Source: Bacilli bacterium (lineage in GTDB: Bacteria; Bacillota_I; Bacilli_A; RF39; UBA660). Taken from it: a stretch of 7,628 bases of DNA. The stretch lies in the NCBI GenBank assembly GCA_900772445.1, contig CAAHEL010000048.1:1-7628 (forward strand). The letters are read 5' to 3'. Below are positions 5,583 to 7,628 of this stretch, in pieces. The notes below the pieces were generated by a model. That model was not told the origin of the DNA. It searched no databases and saw only the letters and a program-made list of their open reading frames with translations. How positions within the stretch are numbered: the stretch's first letter is position 1; the number at the start of each line of letters is the position of its first letter. The position numbers were made by a program, and so were the translations under genes.

Positions 5583-6827
5583 CTACTCTCCAGTTAAATA
5601 AATTAATGATTTTTCTTTTGCTATCTTTTTAAATAGAATTTTAATAACCAAATAAACAATTACTATTATTATAATTAAATAAATTAATACTTCATATAAA
5701 GATAAAGATAATTTTAAAACACTATAATTAGGGTCACTACTTAATAAAAACATTCCTATATTTTTTAAAATAATTGAAATAACAAAAGAAATAAATAAAG
5801 AAATAATTATTTTTATTATATACTCTATTATATATATTTTTTTAATATCTTTTAAATTATATCCAATTACTTGATAAAGAGCAATATTTTTTATTGATTC
5901 AATTAATGTACTTTTAATAAAATAATAGATACTAAAAACCGAAGCAACAACAATAATAATTGTAGCAAAATTCATATATTTAAAAATAGTTTCATAAAAT
6001 TCTAAATCTAATTCAGGAATATAGGTATTTAGACTAGCGTCTTCTAAAACTTTCATTACTGTATCTACATTTTTAAAGTCATCTACTAATACTAAAACTG
6101 GTGGATAACTATCATATTTTTCCTTACTATTTAAATATTCTTGACTATATTTAATTCCTGATTCACTACTTAATTTTTCAAATAAATATTTACTTATATA
6201 ACATTTATTATATCCAGTTAATTCTTCATTAGTATCATAAGTTCCTACTAGATTTAAATCATAATCATAATTATTAATAATATTAACTTCATTACTAGAT
6301 TTAACATACTTTTGATTAAAAGATATATGAAGTTTATTACCAATTTTATCTGTCATATTAATATAATCATTTATATTATGCTTACTAGTCCAGTCTCCAC
6401 CAGTCATATAATTAGGACATACTATATCATATTTATCTTTGATGTCTTTTCCTTTAGTAACTTTATAATTAAATCCAGTATAATTACCATATAATTCAAC
6501 TTCTTGATTATCAAGAGAAACATTAACTTTTAAATAAGAATTATTTTTAAATATTTTAGTTATATGTTTATTATTAGTTTTTTCTATTATAGAAATTATT
6601 CTTTCATATTCCGAATCATCATCTTTAGTTACATCAACTTGAATTAATTTATAATTAAAATCACTATTTAAATATCTATTTACAAAAGAATATAATGAAT
6701 TTTTAAAAGTAAAGAAACAAGTAATTAGTGTCATAAATAAAGTTATAATTAAAATAAAGATAATCGTTTTAAATTTATTACTCTTTATATTAGAAATAGA
6801 TATATTAATTAAATCTGTATATTTCAT
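5583..6827 (-). CDS. Large FtsX/MacB-like ABC transporter permease
   Basis: Membrane subunit, 414 residues, with the type VII (MacB/FtsX/LolE) topology. Membrane segment 1 is at about 20-41, a large extracytoplasmic domain at 42-286, and segments at about 287-306, 331-354 and 378-398. The stretch IKNIALYQVIGYNLKDI (312-328) is the family's coupling-helix motif and aligns clearly with the equivalent stretch in the small permease. Such transporters do not move substrate through a channel in the usual way. Instead they drive outer-domain motions for lipid, peptide or antibiotic extrusion or for signalling to sensor kinases. The start overlaps the ATPase stop by 4 nt (ATGA), with GAGGAA in the ATPase's last codons as ribosome binding site. 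The partner ATPase and permease are adjacent. No histidine kinase or peptide gene is in view to suggest the substrate. Confidence 0.85.
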   Translation of the reverse strand: MKYTDLINISISNIKSNKFKTIIFILIITLFMTLITCFFTFKNSLYSFVNRYLNSDFNYKLIQVDVTKDDDSEYERIISIIEKTNNKHITKIFKNNSYLKVNVSLDNQEVELYGNYTGFNYKVTKGKDIKDKYDIVCPNYMTGGDWTSKHNINDYINMTDKIGNKLHISFNQKYVKSSNEVNIINNYDYDLNLVGTYDTNEELTGYNKCYISKYLFEKLSSESGIKYSQEYLNSKEKYDSYPPVLVLVDDFKNVDTVMKVLEDASLNTYIPELDLEFYETIFKYMNFATIIIVVASVFSIYYFIKSTLIESIKNIALYQVIGYNLKDIKKIYIIEYIIKIIISLFISFVISIILKNIGMFLLSSDPNYSVLKLSLSLYEVLIYLIIIIVIVYLVIKILFKKIAKEKSLIYLTGE

Positions 6828-7492
6828 AATTTTTCCTCATAAATATAACCATCTTCGATTTTATATAAAATATCAGCATATTCTTTTATAAGTGGATTAT
6901 GAGTTACAACAATTACTATTTTTCCTTCTGTACTTATTTCTTTTAAAATATTTAAAACATCTATTTCATTTTTAGAATCTAAATTACCAGTTGGTTCATC
7001 TGCGATTATTATATCAGGATTATTAACAAGTGCTCTAGCAATCGCTACTCTTTGTCTTTCTCCACCAGATAAAGCACTAGGTTTATGATTACATCTATCT
7101 AAAATATGTAATTTATCCATTATATTTTTTGCTATTACTACTCTATCACTTTTTGCAATATTATTATTTATATAAGTTGGTAAAATAACATTTTCTAATG
7201 CTGTTAAATTTTTATTAAGATAAAACGACTGAAAAACAAAACCTATTTTTAATCCTCTAATTTTAGATTTTTCAATATCATTTAATTCACCTACATTTAT
7301 ATCTTCTAGATAATATTCTCCACTTGTTGGAGTATCTAATAAACCCAAAATATTTACTAATGTTGATTTACCACTTCCACTTCTTCCCATAATTGCATAA
7401 AATTTACCCTTTTCAAAATTAATATTAATATCTTTTAAAATATGTAATTTCTCTGTAGTATTATAAATTTTATTCACATTTACTAACTTCAT
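6824..7492 (-). CDS. ABC transporter ATP-binding protein (LolD/MacB type)
   Basis: Cytoplasmic ATPase that powers the two FtsX-like permeases encoded behind it. All motor motifs are intact in its 222 residues: Walker A GRSGSGKST (36-44), Q-loop Gln88 in FVFQSF, signature LSGGERQR (141-148), Walker B IIIADE (161-166), D-loop GNLD (169-172) and H-loop His198 in VVTHN. The short length, the LNILGLLDTPTSGEYYLED-like region after Walker A and the ADEPTGNLDSKN string place it in the LolD/MacB/SalX class. It is the first gene of the operon. AAGGAGG ends a few bases before the ATG, and the promoter at 7510-7538 lies just upstream. The stop is TGA, overlapping the next ATG, which also shows TGA is not tryptophan here. 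Confidence 0.95.
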   Translation of the reverse strand: MKLVNVNKIYNTTEKLHILKDININFEKGKFYAIMGRSGSGKSTLVNILGLLDTPTSGEYYLEDINVGELNDIEKSKIRGLKIGFVFQSFYLNKNLTALENVILPTYINNNIAKSDRVVIAKNIMDKLHILDRCNHKPSALSGGERQRVAIARALVNNPDIIIADEPTGNLDSKNEIDVLNILKEISTEGKIVIVVTHNPLIKEYADILYKIEDGYIYEEKL

Positions 7493-7509
7493 AGTACCTC
7501 CTTATTGTC

Positions 7510-7538
7510 ATTTTAACATATTTATATAAGAATAGCAA
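7510..7538 (-). promoter_or_regulatory. Promoter of the ABC operon (extended -10)
   Basis: On the minus strand, TTGCTA at 7533-7538 (4 of 6 matches), a 17-nt spacer and TAAAAT at 7510-7515 (5 of 6), preceded by TGT (extended -10). Nine Ts (7548-7540) lie directly upstream of the -35 and could act like an UP element. The IS end is 18 bp upstream of the -35, so the core promoter is intact. Confidence 0.75.
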
Positions 7539-7539
7539 T

Positions 7540-7556
7540 AAAAAAAAACACCACTT
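7540..7556 (-). terminator. Probable half of an intrinsic terminator cut by the IS
   Basis: On the minus strand the IS end is followed at once by AAGTGGTG and nine Ts, the form of a terminator's 3' arm and U-run. The 11 bases 7546-7556 are identical to 4832-4842, the same arm of the ABC-operon terminator, and the match stops exactly where the IS begins. Only one arm is native; an IS-derived stretch (7572-7578) can pair with 7551-7557, including one G-U pair, and may restore a stem. Confidence 0.5.
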
Positions 7557-7628
7557 TGAACTAGTCAAGAAAAAGTAGACAGTTTAAAAAGACACTTAAA
7601 ACCCTGATTCGATTTTATATTGGATTGG
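7557..7628 (-). mobile_element. IS3-family insertion sequence, transposase-3' end (partial)
   Basis: The element runs off the right edge of the window. Its end begins TGAACTAGTCAAG with AAAAAGTAGACAG just inside, resembling the TGAAC...AGACA ends of IS3-family (IS150-like) elements. A transposase C-terminus reads toward this end and stops 39 nt before it. The 3-4 bp next to it (ACTT, 7553-7556) could be half of a target duplication. The other end lies outside the window and cannot be checked. Confidence 0.75.
7596..7628 (-). CDS. IS3-family transposase, last ten codons (partial)
   Basis: The minus strand encodes PIQYKIESGF followed by TAA. IS3-family OrfB transposases, whose DDE integrase core is upstream, typically end in a SPIQYR-like motif a few residues before the stop, and this fits. 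Together with the terminal repeat just downstream this supports the call. Only ten residues are visible, so subgroup and intactness cannot be told. Confidence 0.7.
   Translation of the reverse strand, partial: PIQYKIESGF

Noticed and set aside
6312..6494. Open frame on the plus strand inside the large permease gene
   Set aside because: It is a shadow of an AT-rich gene with no start signals.
7540..7568. Hybrid promoter from an outward TTGACT in the IS end
   Set aside because: The -10 position 17 nt downstream is only a T-run, so there is no partner hexamer; the native promoter at 7510-7538 is sufficient.

Overview
The window comes from an AT-rich, Gram-positive-type bacterium. Ribosome binding sites are strong AGGAGG and AGGTGA types. 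The genes are those of a low-GC Bacillota genome: an EF-P with a Bacilli-like KPGKGAA loop, a zinc-ribbon L33, a YlmC/YmxH-like PRC-barrel protein and an ATP-dependent Lon. Tryptophan is written TGG and the ABC ATPase gene ends in TGA, so the code is standard and a Mycoplasma-type recoded genome is unlikely. A host-reduced member of Bacilli, such as an uncultured gut lineage, would fit, but the exact lineage cannot be read from this stretch.

All convincing protein genes lie on the minus strand, so transcription runs from high to low coordinates. At the right edge (7557-7628) is the transposase-3' end of an IS3-family insertion sequence: the last ten codons of a transposase and a terminal repeat beginning TGAACTAGTCAAG. 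It abuts what looks like half of a terminator hairpin. Next comes a three-gene ABC operon (7492 down to 4858) with its own promoter: a LolD/MacB-type ATPase, a large FtsX-like permease and a small FtsX-like permease, tightly coupled by a 4-nt overlap and a 2-nt gap and closed by a hairpin terminator. Its substrate is unknown.

The lon gene (4582 down to 2282) has its own extended -10 promoter. An inverted repeat resembling a degenerate HrcA/CIRCE operator lies over the predicted transcription start. A perfect eight-base Shine-Dalgarno sequence indicates that translation starts at a TTG, 15 nt inside the longest reading frame. A terminator overlaps the lon stop codon. It is followed by a small PRC-barrel gene and a diacylglycerol/lipid-kinase gene, which share an identical 16-base translation-start segment.

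Between the kinase and rpmG (759-1026) there are no protein genes. That stretch holds a near-consensus promoter placed only about 12 nt ahead of an intrinsic terminator, which together would make a transcript of about 40 nt. It also holds an inverted repeat and the promoter of the rpmG-efp pair. The pair encodes ribosomal protein L33 and elongation factor P, both translation components.

No CRISPR array, tRNA or rRNA gene was seen. The most interesting signals are the promoter-plus-terminator micro-unit at 903-980, the CIRCE-like element at lon, and the IS element that seems to have split a terminator upstream of the ABC operon.
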